A stretch of DNA of 64,000 bases, taken from assembly GCF_041431135.1 (NCBI RefSeq), contig NZ_CP107799.1, positions 3,472,001-3,536,000 of the forward strand. The letters are read 5' to 3'. The position numbers were made by a program, and so were the translations under genes. Below are positions 53,586 through 64,000 of the stretch, piece after piece (position 1 is the first letter of the stretch; the number at the start of each line of letters is the position of its first letter). This DNA is from Streptomyces sp. NBC_00554. GTDB lineage: Bacteria > Actinomycetota > Actinomycetes > Streptomycetales > Streptomycetaceae. The notes under the pieces are model-generated. The model was not told the DNA's origin and did no database searches. It saw nothing but the letters and a program-made list of their open reading frames with translations.

Positions 53586-55525
53586 TGTCCGTGGTCGATC
53601 GCCAGGAGTGGGACGTCGTCGTGGTCGGTGCCGGGGGCGCCGGACTGCGTGCCGCCATCGAGGCGCGCGAGCGTGGCGCCCGTACGGCCGTGATCTGCAA
53701 GTCCCTGTTCGGCAAGGCGCACACGGTGATGGCCGAGGGCGGTATCGCGGCCGCCATGGGCAACGTCAACTCCGGCGACAACTGGCAGGTCCACTTCCGC
53801 GACACCATGAGGGGCGGGAAGTTCCTCAACCAGTGGCGGATGGCCGAACTGCACGCGCAGGAAGCCCCGGACCGGGTATGGGAGTTGGAGACCTGGGGTG
53901 CCCTCTTCGACCGTACGAAGGACGGGCGGATCTCGCAGCGCAACTTCGGCGGGCACGAGTACCCACGGCTTGCGCACGTCGGCGACCGTACGGGCCTCGA
54001 GCTGATCCGGACCCTCCAGCAGAAGATCGTGTCCCTCCAGCAGGAGGACATGAAGGAGACGGGTGACTACGAGAGCCGCCTGAAGGTGTATCAGGAGTGC
54101 ACCGTCACAAGGATCCTGAAGGACGGCAGCCGTGTCTCCGGCGCCTTCTGCTACGAGCGCGAGTCCGGCCGCTTCTTCGTCCTCGAAGCGCCCTCGGTCG
54201 TGATCGCGACCGGCGGCATCGGCAAGTCCTTCAAGGTGACGTCGAACTCGTGGGAGTACACGGGCGACGGGCACGCGCTGGCCCTGCTGGCGGGCGCCCC
54301 GCTCCTCAACATGGAGTTCGTGCAGTTCCACCCGACGGGCATGGTCTGGCCGCCGTCGGTGAAGGGCATCCTCGTCACGGAGTCGGTGCGCGGCGACGGC
54401 GGGGTGCTCAAGAACTCCGAGGGCAAGCGGTTCATGTTCGACTACATCCCGGACGTCTTCAAGGAGAAGTACGCGCAGTCCGAGGAGGAGGGCGACCGCT
54501 GGTACGAGGACCCGGACCACAACCGGCGTCCCCCCGAACTGCTGCCCCGGGACGAGGTCGCGCGCGCCATCAACTCCGAGGTGAAGGCCGGCCGCGGAAC
54601 ACCCCACGGCGGGGTCTTCCTGGACGTCTCCACCCGGATGCCCGCCGAGCTGATCCGGCGCCGACTCCCCTCCATGTACCACCAGTTCAAGGAGCTGGCG
54701 GACGTCGACATCACCGCCGAGGCGATGGAGGTCGGCCCCACCTGCCACTACGTCATGGGCGGCATCGCGGTCGAGTCGGACACGGCGGCGGCACGCGGCG
54801 TACCCGGGCTCTTCGCGGCCGGCGAGGTCGCGGGCGGCATGCACGGCTCCAACCGGCTCGGCGGCAACTCGCTCTCGGACCTGCTGGTGTTCGGGCGCCG
54901 GGCGGGACTGCACGCGGCGCAGTACGCGACCGACCTGGGCGAGCGGCCCCCGGTGGACGAGATCCAGGTCGACACGGCGGCGGCGGAGGCGCTGCGGCCC
55001 TTCTCGGCCGAGGGCCCGGAACCGGGACAGGAGAACGGGCGCCCGCCGGAGAACCCGTACACCCTCCACCAGGAGCTCCAGCAGACGATGAACGACCTCG
55101 TCGGCATCATCCGCCGGGAGGCGGAGATGGAGTCGGCCCTGGAGAAGCTCGCGGATCTGCGGGTACGGGCACGCCGGGCCGGAGTGGAGGGGCACCGCCA
55201 GTTCAACCCGGGCTGGCACCTGGCCCTGGACCTCCGCAACATGCTGCTGGTCAGCGAATGCGTCGCACGAGCCGCCCTGGAGCGCACGGAGTCCCGTGGC
55301 GGCCACACCCGCGAGGACCACCCGGCGATGGACCGGGCCTGGCGCCGCATCAACCTCATGTGCCAACTGACCGACCCGACAGGCGGGTTGGCGGCGACCG
55401 ACCCCGTGCACGGCCAGATCGACCTGACCCGCGACACCACCGAACCGATCCGCCCCGACCTGCTGGCCCTCTTCGAGAAGGAGGAGCTGGTCAAGTACCT
55501 CGCCGAAGAGGAGCTCTACGAGTGA
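53585..55525 (+). CDS. sdhA: Succinate dehydrogenase flavoprotein subunit (Sdh1 type)
   Basis: The 646-residue flavoprotein oxidises succinate to fumarate. Motifs are the dinucleotide fold VVVVGAGGAGLRAA, the covalent-FAD His46 in GKAHTVMAEGG, and the substrate-site HPTGM and HGSNRLGGNSLSDLLVFGRRAG. The length equals that of mycobacterial Rv0248c. It overlaps sdhC by 1 nt and sdhB by 4 nt. Confidence 0.95.
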   Translation: MSVVDRQEWDVVVVGAGGAGLRAAIEARERGARTAVICKSLFGKAHTVMAEGGIAAAMGNVNSGDNWQVHFRDTMRGGKFLNQWRMAELHAQEAPDRVWELETWGALFDRTKDGRISQRNFGGHEYPRLAHVGDRTGLELIRTLQQKIVSLQQEDMKETGDYESRLKVYQECTVTRILKDGSRVSGAFCYERESGRFFVLEAPSVVIATGGIGKSFKVTSNSWEYTGDGHALALLAGAPLLNMEFVQFHPTGMVWPPSVKGILVTESVRGDGGVLKNSEGKRFMFDYIPDVFKEKYAQSEEEGDRWYEDPDHNRRPPELLPRDEVARAINSEVKAGRGTPHGGVFLDVSTRMPAELIRRRLPSMYHQFKELADVDITAEAMEVGPTCHYVMGGIAVESDTAAARGVPGLFAAGEVAGGMHGSNRLGGNSLSDLLVFGRRAGLHAAQYATDLGERPPVDEIQVDTAAAEALRPFSAEGPEPGQENGRPPENPYTLHQELQQTMNDLVGIIRREAEMESALEKLADLRVRARRAGVEGHRQFNPGWHLALDLRNMLLVSECVARAALERTESRGGHTREDHPAMDRAWRRINLMCQLTDPTGGLAATDPVHGQIDLTRDTTEPIRPDLLALFEKEELVKYLAEEELYE

Positions 55526-56298
55526 GCAGCTATAAGGCCAGCTTCAAGGTGTGGCGCGGGGATGTGAAGGGCGGCGGCCTGAAGGACTTCGAGGTCGAGG
55601 TCAACGACGGTGAGGTGGTCCTTGACATCATCCACCGCCTCCAGGCGACCCAGGCCCCGGACCTCGCCGTGCGCTGGAACTGCAAGGCGGGCAAGTGCGG
55701 TTCGTGTTCCGCCGAGGTCAACGGGCGCCCGCGACTGCTGTGCATGACGCGGATGTCGGTGTTCACGCCGGAGGAGACGATCACCGTCACTCCCCTGCGC
55801 GCCTTCCCCGTCATACGGGATCTCGTCACGGACGTGGGCTTCAACTACGCGAAGGCGCGCGAGGTCCCGGCCTTCGTGCCGCCGGCCGGACTGGGCCTGG
55901 GCGAGTACCGGATGCAGCAGGCGGACGTGGACCGTTCGCAGGAGTTCCGCAAGTGCATCGAGTGCTTCCTGTGCCAGGACACCTGCCATGTCGTCCGGGA
56001 CCACGAGGAGAACAAAACGGCGTTCGCGGGACCGCGCTTCCTGATGCGCGTGGCCGAACTCGACATGCATCCACTGGACGCCGCCGCCGAGTCCGGCCTG
56101 GACCGCAAACGCACCGCCCAGGACGAACACGGCCTCGGCTACTGCAACATCACCAAGTGCTGCACCGAGGTCTGCCCCGAGGGCATCAAGATCACGGACA
56201 ATGCGCTGATCCCCTTGAAGGAGCGGGCCATCGACCGCAAGTACGACCCGCTGGTGTGGCTGGGGTCGAAGATCGCCCGACGGCCCAAGTCACCCTGA
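55522..56298 (+). CDS. sdhB: Succinate dehydrogenase iron-sulfur subunit (Sdh1 type)
   Basis: The 258-residue subunit has the [2Fe-2S] ligands C54, C59, C62 and C74 (NCKAGKCGSCS). The C-terminal cluster domain contains CIECFLCQDTC (C145 to C155) and CNITKCCTEVCPEG (C208 to C218) for the [3Fe-4S]/[4Fe-4S] centres. GTG at 55522 overlaps the sdhA stop in GTGA, so it is the start. It passes electrons from FAD to the membrane subunit. Confidence 0.95.
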   Translation: MSSYKASFKVWRGDVKGGGLKDFEVEVNDGEVVLDIIHRLQATQAPDLAVRWNCKAGKCGSCSAEVNGRPRLLCMTRMSVFTPEETITVTPLRAFPVIRDLVTDVGFNYAKAREVPAFVPPAGLGLGEYRMQQADVDRSQEFRKCIECFLCQDTCHVVRDHEENKTAFAGPRFLMRVAELDMHPLDAAAESGLDRKRTAQDEHGLGYCNITKCCTEVCPEGIKITDNALIPLKERAIDRKYDPLVWLGSKIARRPKSP

Positions 56299-56325
56299 GG
56301 CGCGCGCCCCTCTCAGGTGCGCGCC
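56299..56325 (+). terminator. Short hairpin between convergent sdhB and methyltransferase genes
   Basis: GGCGCGC and GCGCGCC arms enclose a 13-nt loop within the 28-nt gap between the two stop codons, the only room for a terminator serving both genes. The stem is short and there is no T-tract. Confidence 0.55.
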
Positions 56326-56326
56326 C

Positions 56327-57268
56327 TCACTCCGCCGCCCGCAGATAGCCCGAGTGCGCCACCTGGCCGAGGAACTTCAGCCGGGTGTCGGTGGTCATGT
56401 GCTTCTCGAAGGCCTCTTTGATTCCGGGCCACTTGGGGTGCCCGAAGTCGTCCAGTACGACGATGCCGCCGGGGGCGACGATCTGCTCGGCCCACTCCAG
56501 GTCCGCGAGGACACCGGCGGCGGAGTGGTCACCGTCGACGATGATCACTCCGTAGGAGCGGTCGGAGACCAGGGCGCGCACCTCGGGGTCCTCGGAGAAG
56601 CCCTGCTGGATACGGGTCGCGGCGCCGGCCGCGCCCGCCATGGCCAGATTGGTGCGCACGGCTGCTTCGCGCACCGGCGTGCCCGTCACATCGCCTCCCA
56701 TGGTGGTGCCGGGCTGCAACTGAAGGCCCGCGAGCGGGTCGACGATCGTGAGGCTCGGGTCGCGGCCCGCGCGCTCCATCATCCGGATCAGGCCCGCGCC
56801 GAACATTCCGTACAAGGTGCCGATCTCCAGCATCTCGTCGTTCGGCGGGTCGAGCAGGGGTACGGCGGCGAGCTTGCCGACGATGTTCATGGTGCCGCCG
56901 GCGATCCTGCCGACCCCGAGCGCCTCCAGGGCTATCAGCAGCCGGAACGCCTGCGCGACATTGCGCTCCGCGTCGGCCTTGTCCCCGCCGGCCACCTCCG
57001 CCAGTTCCTTGATCGTGCGGTTGAGATGGGGCGCCGACGGCAGCCGTGACGCGCCGCGCCCGGTCCCGTCGAAGAACAGCTCCAGTGGGCGCTGGCGGTT
57101 GCGCAGCGTCTGCAACTCCCGCTGCAGCGCGCCGTTCTCGCTCTTCAGCGCGACGGTGGGGCGGTCCGCGACGGCCCGGCGGACCTGGCGCTCGATGCGC
57201 TGGTCGATGAGCTCGAGGATCGGGCGCAGAGTGCGCCGGGCAGCCTTGCTGGTCAGTAACGCTCGCAT
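56327..57268 (-). CDS. Class I SAM-dependent methyltransferase
   Basis: The 313-residue protein has an N-terminal helical, partly coiled region of about 100 residues. A CmcI/class I-like methyltransferase domain follows with MLEIGTLYGMFGAGLIRMM as the SAM-binding loop, SLTIVDPLAG, then GVIIVDGDHSAAGVLADLEW and GGIVVLDDFGHPKWPGI. The DGDHS and DDFGHP acidic motifs suggest a metal-assisted reaction, as in cephalosporin hydroxylase/macrocin O-methyltransferase relatives. No biosynthetic cluster surrounds it; substrate unknown. Confidence 0.83.
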   Translation of the reverse strand: MRALLTSKAARRTLRPILELIDQRIERQVRRAVADRPTVALKSENGALQRELQTLRNRQRPLELFFDGTGRGASRLPSAPHLNRTIKELAEVAGGDKADAERNVAQAFRLLIALEALGVGRIAGGTMNIVGKLAAVPLLDPPNDEMLEIGTLYGMFGAGLIRMMERAGRDPSLTIVDPLAGLQLQPGTTMGGDVTGTPVREAAVRTNLAMAGAAGAATRIQQGFSEDPEVRALVSDRSYGVIIVDGDHSAAGVLADLEWAEQIVAPGGIVVLDDFGHPKWPGIKEAFEKHMTTDTRLKFLGQVAHSGYLRAAE

Positions 57269-57527
57269 GAATCCGTGATCCTCACAGGAATAGGAAGAGG
57301 TGCTGCGGTGCCTGCGCGAGGGGGCGGAGTGCGCACGCCCGTGGTGCGACGTGCAGGCACGGTGGAGGCGCGGTGTTCGAAGGAACGTAGGGCGCCCACA
57401 GCAGAGTCACAACAAACACGAGCGACTGATCAGGGAAACCTCGCATGACGTCTGGGCGACGAGGCGGTTACCCGGTCGGGGTGGGGGCGTTGGGTGGGGC
57501 GAGTCGTGGCGGAGCCGGGGCGGGAGG

Positions 57528-57851
57528 TCAGGAAGCGCGAGCCGTGGCCGGGCCACGGCGGCGGTCACGGGTCGCGCGGTGCATCAGCACGGCACCGGTG
57601 ATCATTCCGGTGCCGCCAGCGAGGGAGGCGGCGAAGTAGAGAGCGCCGGCGCCGAGCAGGGCCAGGGCGATCAGCGGAAGCGCGAGGGAAGCGGTGAGCA
57701 CCAGGAGCCCCTGGCCCCACAGACGTCGCCGGATGACACGCCCCCGCGTCGCCCTTGGCACCCAGCCGCCACGCACGGCGGCGATCCCGGCGGAGAACAA
57801 CACACCCAGGACCACTCCCTCGGCCAGTCCCAACATGTAACGCCAGTCCAT
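57528..57851 (-). CDS. Small integral membrane protein
   Basis: The 107-residue protein has about three hydrophobic helices (MLGLAEGVVLGVLFSAGIAA; LLVLTASLALPLIALALLGA; FAASLAGGTGMITGAVLM) separated by Arg-rich loops. It lies 93 nt from another small membrane protein gene on the same strand with which it may be paired. No family or function recognised. Confidence 0.68.
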   Translation of the reverse strand: MDWRYMLGLAEGVVLGVLFSAGIAAVRGGWVPRATRGRVIRRRLWGQGLLVLTASLALPLIALALLGAGALYFAASLAGGTGMITGAVLMHRATRDRRRGPATARAS

Positions 57852-57944
57852 GGCCCCGCCTCTCGTGCGCCCGTTCTCAACCCGAGGATGACACGCGGGG
57901 CGGTGGGCCTCCAGGAGCGGGAGGGTCTGCTGAGCCTTCGCCCG

Positions 57945-58256
57945 TCATGGCTGGGCAGGGTCGGGCCGCTCGGCGAACAACTGGAGCAGGCCGCCCCCGA
58001 TCATGAGCACCAATCCGACAAGGGCGACGACACTGAAGGCGATATCGGAGTCGATCACCATGAACGACACGGACCACAGGACCGGCCCCGCGCTGGAGCA
58101 GACCGTGCCGTAGCCCCACAGCCGCGGCCGGCGGGGCGTACGGCGCCGCAGCCACGACGGCATCCGACCGGTCGCGATCGCCAGCACTCCGAACAGGCCC
58201 GAACTCAACGAGGCGAGCAGGACCGCAGCCGCGGCCCAGTACCAGTACCTGTCCAT
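57945..58256 (-). CDS. Small integral membrane protein
   Basis: The 103-residue protein starts MDRYWYWAAAAVLLASLSSG and has three to four helices (FGVLAIATG; TVCSSAGPVLWSVSFMVIDS; AFSVVALVGLVLMIGGGLLQ). Its loop PSWLRRRTPRRPRLWGYGTV resembles the equivalent loop of the neighbour at 57528, so the two may be diverged duplicates. Function unknown. Confidence 0.68.
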   Translation of the reverse strand: MDRYWYWAAAAVLLASLSSGLFGVLAIATGRMPSWLRRRTPRRPRLWGYGTVCSSAGPVLWSVSFMVIDSDIAFSVVALVGLVLMIGGGLLQLFAERPDPAQP

Positions 58257-58302
58257 CCAAGCCCCTCCGAACGCGCGTACGTCACGCGCTCCCGACCATC
58301 GA

Positions 58303-60498
<2,196 letters not shown>

Positions 60499-60603
60499 CC
60501 CCGCGCCCCCTCCTGTACGCCCCCGCATCCTCCGTACCCTAAGCATCCCCACCTCGGCGCACCCCGGTCGCGGCGGCGGGCGGGCGGTCATACGCTCCCA
60601 AAT

Positions 60604-62139
60604 GTGACGTCGTCCCAGAGTCGGAACCGGTCGCGCCGAGCGGCGTCGCACATAGCCGCGCGAGGGGTATATGGCGTGGTCGGCGGGCTGGTGGCCGTGG
60701 GGTGGCTGGTACTGCCGCTTGCGCGAGTGGATGCCGATGATCACGATCGGGTGACCGCGGCACGGAGTGCGGGGGCGCCGACGCACGAGGCCGCCCCCGG
60801 TGACGGCGGGACGAACTCCGGGGATCTTGTGCTGCCGGTCGTCGCGGTGGGTGCGGCGGGGGTGCTGACGGCGTACACGTACACGCGGCGCAGGCGGCGC
60901 GCGCGGACCCGTACGACACCGGGCGGGGTGACTCCACGGGTCGTACCCCTTGCCGAACTCGACCGGCAGGCCCAGCAGTTGCTGGTGGAGACCGACGACT
61001 GCGTCCGCACCAGCGCCGAGGAACTCGGTTACGTCACGGCCCAGTTCGACAGCGAGGCGGTGAAGCCGTACACGGAGGCGCTGGCGTTCGCGAAGTCCGA
61101 GCTGGCGGTGGCCTTCCGGCTGCGGCTGCGGACGGTCGACGCGGCACCGGAACCCGACGAGGCCCGGCGCCTGCTGGAGGAGGTCGTCGCGCGCTGCACG
61201 GAGGCCGGGCGACGGCTGGACGCGGAGGCGGCCGGGTTCGACCAGCTCCGCGCCCTGGAGCGGAACGCGCCGGCCGCGCTGGCGTACGCCGAGACCCGCT
61301 TCCGTGAGCTCGCCGCGCGCACGCCGGCCGCCGAGGCGACGCTCGGCGAGCTCCGCAATCGGTACGCCCCTTCCGCGTCCCTCCCCGTGCTGGGCCACGT
61401 CGAACAGGCCAAGGACCGGCTCCTGTTCGCGACGACGCACCTCAACCAGGCGCGGCAGTCGCTCGACCGGGGCGACGGGGATCGGGCCGCCGCATATCTG
61501 CGTGCCGCGGAGGGTGCCATCGAGCAGGCGGCGGTCCTCGTCGACGGCATCGACCGGCTCGCCGGCGAACTGGCTGCGGCCGAACAGCAGTTGCCCGCCG
61601 CAATCGGCGCGGTGGAGACCGGGCTCGCGAAGGCGCGCGGCCATCTGGAGGGCGCCGCCGTCGGTTCGCCCGAGCTGCCCGGCCGTGTCGCGCACGCCGA
61701 GTCGGTCGTCGTCGGCGTGCGGCGTTCGCTGTCCGCCGGGGATCCGTACGATCCGCTCGACGCGTTGCGCCGGGTGGTGCGGGCCGGTGCGGATTTCGCC
61801 GACGGGATCGTCGAGCGTGCCCTCATTCCGGCGCGCAGTGCGGTTGCCGGTGCGGCCGACTTCGTCAGTACGCATCGGGGGGCGGTGGGTTGTGAGGCGC
61901 GTGTCCGGTTGGCCGAGGCGGAGCGGTGCCTCGGGCGTGATCTCTCCGAGGCTCAGGCTGCCGATGTTCTCGCCCTGCGGGCGCGGGTGCTCGCCGAGCG
62001 GGATGTACGGGCGTACGGGCATCCGTTGCTGGAGGGGGCGGGGGTGGGTGGGGCCGTGCTCGGGGGGATCCTGTTGCCGGGCGGTGGGCCCGCGAGCTTC
62101 GGCGGACGGCGGACGCGGGGGCGGAGGGCGGCGCCGTAG
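60604..62139 (+). CDS. Membrane-associated coiled-coil protein lacking the TPM domain
   Basis: From GTG 60604 (511 residues) the protein has an N-terminal membrane helix ([19 protein letters not shown]), a second one ([18 protein letters not shown]), then a basic segment and a long helical region. That region ([20 protein letters not shown] onward) matches the C-terminal part of Streptomyces TPM-domain proteins. The usual TPM domain is not between the helices; only about 40 low-complexity residues are. No ribosome site precedes the GTG, so the start is uncertain. Confidence 0.72.
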   Translation: MTSSQSRNRSRRAASHIAARGVYGVVGGLVAVGWLVLPLARVDADDHDRVTAARSAGAPTHEAAPGDGGTNSGDLVLPVVAVGAAGVLTAYTYTRRRRRARTRTTPGGVTPRVVPLAELDRQAQQLLVETDDCVRTSAEELGYVTAQFDSEAVKPYTEALAFAKSELAVAFRLRLRTVDAAPEPDEARRLLEEVVARCTEAGRRLDAEAAGFDQLRALERNAPAALAYAETRFRELAARTPAAEATLGELRNRYAPSASLPVLGHVEQAKDRLLFATTHLNQARQSLDRGDGDRAAAYLRAAEGAIEQAAVLVDGIDRLAGELAAAEQQLPAAIGAVETGLAKARGHLEGAAVGSPELPGRVAHAESVVVGVRRSLSAGDPYDPLDALRRVVRAGADFADGIVERALIPARSAVAGAADFVSTHRGAVGCEARVRLAEAERCLGRDLSEAQAADVLALRARVLAERDVRAYGHPLLEGAGVGGAVLGGILLPGGGPASFGGRRTRGRRAAP

Positions 62140-62154
62140 ACGGGGCTGGGGGTG

Positions 62155-62263
62155 GGTTTTTCGCCCCCTCCGCCCCTACCCGTCCCGTACCTGGGGGCTG
62201 CCGCCCCCAGACCCCCGCTATCGGCCTGAACGGCCTCGTCCTCAAACGCCGGACGGGCTGAAA
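62155..62263 (+). repeat. Interspersed intergenic repeat, copy C, within a larger palindrome
   Basis: Plus-strand copy of the element at 6871-6980. Here an inverted partial repeat of its start (GGGGCGGAAGGGGCGAAAAA, 62286-62305) follows, so 62150-62310 forms a long imperfect palindrome between convergent genes. Confidence 0.85.
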
Positions 62264-62317
62264 CCCCAGCCCCGACGGGTGAGTAGGGGCGGAAGGGGCG
62301 AAAAACACACCCCCGAG

Positions 62318-64000
62318 TCAGAACAGGCTCAGCAACGCCTCCGCCGGATCCGCCAGCCCCGCTCCCCCATCAGGCAACGGAAGTTCGAACCACACCGTCT
62401 TGCCGCGCGGCGTCCGCCGGGAGCCCCACCCGGCGGACAGGAGCCCGACGAGCTGCAACCCGCGCCCGCCCTCGTCGGTGTCACGCGCCCGGCGCCGCCG
62501 CGGCTGGACGAGCCCGGCGTCCCAGACCTCGCAGACCAGCGTCCGGTCGAGGAGCAGGCGGAGTCTGATCTCACCCTCGCCATAGCGGAGGGCGTTGGTG
62601 ACGAGTTCGCTGACGAGCAGTTCGGCGGTGTCGACGAGCGGCTCGAGGCCCCAGGCCACCAGCTGCGTGCGCGCGTACTCACGGGCGCGCCCCACGCTGC
62701 GCGGCTCACGCGGCAGGGTCCAGTCGCCGACGGAGTCGGCGGGCAGCCCCTGGACACGTGCCATGAGAAGGGCGATGTCGTCCTCGCCGTGGTGGGTGTC
62801 GAGGGTGTTGAGGACATGGTCGCAGACGTCCTCCAGGGGGCTGGAGGGGTCGGTCAGGGCGCCGACGAAGGCTTGCAGGCCCTCGTCGAGGGGATGGTCG
62901 CGCGATTCGACCAGTCCATCCGTGTAGAGCGCCAAAAGAGCACCCTCGGGAAGTTCGACCTCGACCTCCTCGAAGGGCTCACCGCCGACGCCCAGCGGCA
63001 TCCCGGGCGGCACGTCGAGCATCAGCGCGGCCTCACCGGGCTCCACGAGGACCGGCGGCAGATGGCCCGCGTTGGCGAAGGTGCACCGGCGGGTGACGGA
63101 GTCGTAGACCGCGTACACGCAGGTGGCGAGGTAGACCTCGGAGAGGTCGGCGTCGCGGGACTGGCGGGCCGTACGGGTGGCCTGCTGGACACCGCCCGGC
63201 GTACCGAGTCCGCGGGCGATCTCGTCCAGTGCCGAGAGGACTTCGGCCGGTTCGAGGTCGAGAAGGGCCAAAGTCCGTACGGCGGTACGCAGTTCGCCCA
63301 TCGCCACGGCCGCACGCAGACCGCGCCCCATGACATCGCCGACGACCAACGCGGTGCGGTGGCCGGGGAGTTCGATGACGTCGAACCAGTCGCCGCCGAC
63401 CTCGGTGGCCGCGTTGCCGGGCAGGTACCGGCAGGCGATGTCCAGACCGGAGGCCTCGGGGTCGCCCGGGGGCAGCAGGGACCGCTGCAGGATCAGCGCG
63501 CGCTCGTGCTCACGGCGGTACAGGCGCGCGTTGTCGATACAGACCGCGGCGCGCGCGGCGAGTTCCACCGCGAGCGACCGGTCCCGTTCCCCGAACGGCT
63601 CGCTGCCCTTCGTACGCGAGAACTGCACGAGGCCCACCACGGTGTCGTGGGCGACCATCGGCACGGCGAGCGTGGACTGGATGAGGCCGCCCTCTTCGGC
63701 GGGGATGTGCTGGGGCCGGGCGGTGCGCAGGGCGTCCGCGCAGGGCGAGTTGAACGGGAAGTGATGGACGGCGCCGGGCGCGGGTCCGTCGGCGACGGGG
63801 TCGCCGACGGCGCTGGCGAAGGCGACGCGGCGCAGTTCGGCGCTGCCGTCGGCGAGCCCGGGCGGGGTTTCGTCGCCGGCCAGGAGTCCCTGGTAGAGGT
63901 CGACGGTGGCGAGGTCGCAGAAGCCGGGGACGACGACGTCGAGGAGTTCGCGGGCGGTGGTCTCCAGGTCGAGGGAGTTGCCTATGCGAGCGCCGGCCTC
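62318..64000 (-). CDS. SpoIIE-type PP2C phosphatase with GAF and anti-sigma-like ATPase domains (cut by window edge)
   Basis: The frame is open from the right edge to a stop at 62318 (561 residues visible). The order is a GAF-like sensor domain (up to about visible residue 160), a SpoIIE/RsbU PP2C phosphatase domain (DWFDVIELPGHRTALVVGD; VMGRGLRAAVAMGELR) and a C-terminal RsbW-like HATPase (LLVSELVTNALRYGEGEIRL; DEGGRGLQLVGLL). Such multi-domain regulators, abundant in Streptomyces, control anti-sigma/anti-anti-sigma partner switching. Its N terminus is outside the window. Confidence 0.88.
   Translation of the reverse strand, partial: EAGARIGNSLDLETTARELLDVVVPGFCDLATVDLYQGLLAGDETPPGLADGSAELRRVAFASAVGDPVADGPAPGAVHHFPFNSPCADALRTARPQHIPAEEGGLIQSTLAVPMVAHDTVVGLVQFSRTKGSEPFGERDRSLAVELAARAAVCIDNARLYRREHERALILQRSLLPPGDPEASGLDIACRYLPGNAATEVGGDWFDVIELPGHRTALVVGDVMGRGLRAAVAMGELRTAVRTLALLDLEPAEVLSALDEIARGLGTPGGVQQATRTARQSRDADLSEVYLATCVYAVYDSVTRRCTFANAGHLPPVLVEPGEAALMLDVPPGMPLGVGGEPFEEVEVELPEGALLALYTDGLVESRDHPLDEGLQAFVGALTDPSSPLEDVCDHVLNTLDTHHGEDDIALLMARVQGLPADSVGDWTLPREPRSVGRAREYARTQLVAWGLEPLVDTAELLVSELVTNALRYGEGEIRLRLLLDRTLVCEVWDAGLVQPRRRRARDTDEGGRGLQLVGLLSAGWGSRRTPRGKTVWFELPLPDGGAGLADPAEALLSLF

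Noticed and set aside
60547..62022. Extension of the (PESG)20 gene upstream on the minus strand to a 1239-residue protein
   Set aside because: The extra N-terminal part is antisense to the coiled-coil gene at 60604-62139, which has clear family similarity. The extension is an Arg/Gly-rich shadow.

Overview
The window is a very GC-rich actinobacterial chromosome segment, almost certainly from a Streptomyces. The signs are very high G+C with G/C-biased third codon positions, frequent GTG starts, 4-nt GTGA gene overlaps, mycothiol biosynthesis (mshB), and a gene order I recognise from the Streptomyces core. It reads like the S. coelicolor stretch from the htrA/sigma neighbourhood (about SCO5149) down to the bldK/typA/sdh neighbourhood (about SCO5103), in descending order. 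No rRNA, tRNA, CRISPR array, integrase or transposase was seen.

Layout. (1) 1-10.9 kb: an envelope-stress block (htrA-like protease, anti-sigma, ECF sigma, divergent O-methyltransferase) matching the mycobacterial sigE-rseA-htrA locus, then DUF3117, enoyl-CoA hydratase, tag, a DivIVA-like protein, folP2, a LOG-family hydrolase, dapE and two exported proteins. (2) 11-23.7 kb: dapC and fdxA; a GNAT protein with an 11-residue-repeat tail; a SirB1/transglutaminase-like protein; a damaged ABC/two-component locus; a collagen-like membrane protein; mshB; an S9 peptidase. (3) 23.8-46.4 kb: three complete oligopeptide ABC transporters. The first has the usual A-B-C-D-F order. The second and third have the permease-binding protein-permease-ATPase-ATPase order of bldK, are close paralogues and lie in inverted orientation around a small cargo (Uma2, GNAT, VOC, DinB, HAD, methyltransferase). 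By orientation and neighbours the third cluster, next to typA, is the likely bldK operon. (4) 46.4-64 kb: typA, a lipoprotein, an orphan peptide-binding protein, the sdhCAB operon of the mycobacterial Sdh1 type, a methyltransferase, small membrane proteins, a membrane protein with a (PESG)20 tract, a coiled-coil protein lacking the usual TPM domain, and a truncated SpoIIE-type phosphatase.

How the parts work together. dapC and dapE supply diaminopimelate for the wall. The peptide importers, the S9 peptidase and the orphan binding protein point to peptide uptake and signalling; in S. coelicolor BldK is needed for aerial growth. The sigma/anti-sigma/HtrA block senses envelope stress.

Best leads: a LuxR regulator reduced by deletion to its DNA-binding domain and fused in frame to the first residues of an ABC permease, with a candidate operator still upstream; a 21-codon leader ORF and hairpin ahead of the bldK-like operon; a GC-rich hairpin directly 3' of the binding-protein gene in all three transporter operons; and an 8-bp microsatellite at the bldKC stop codon.
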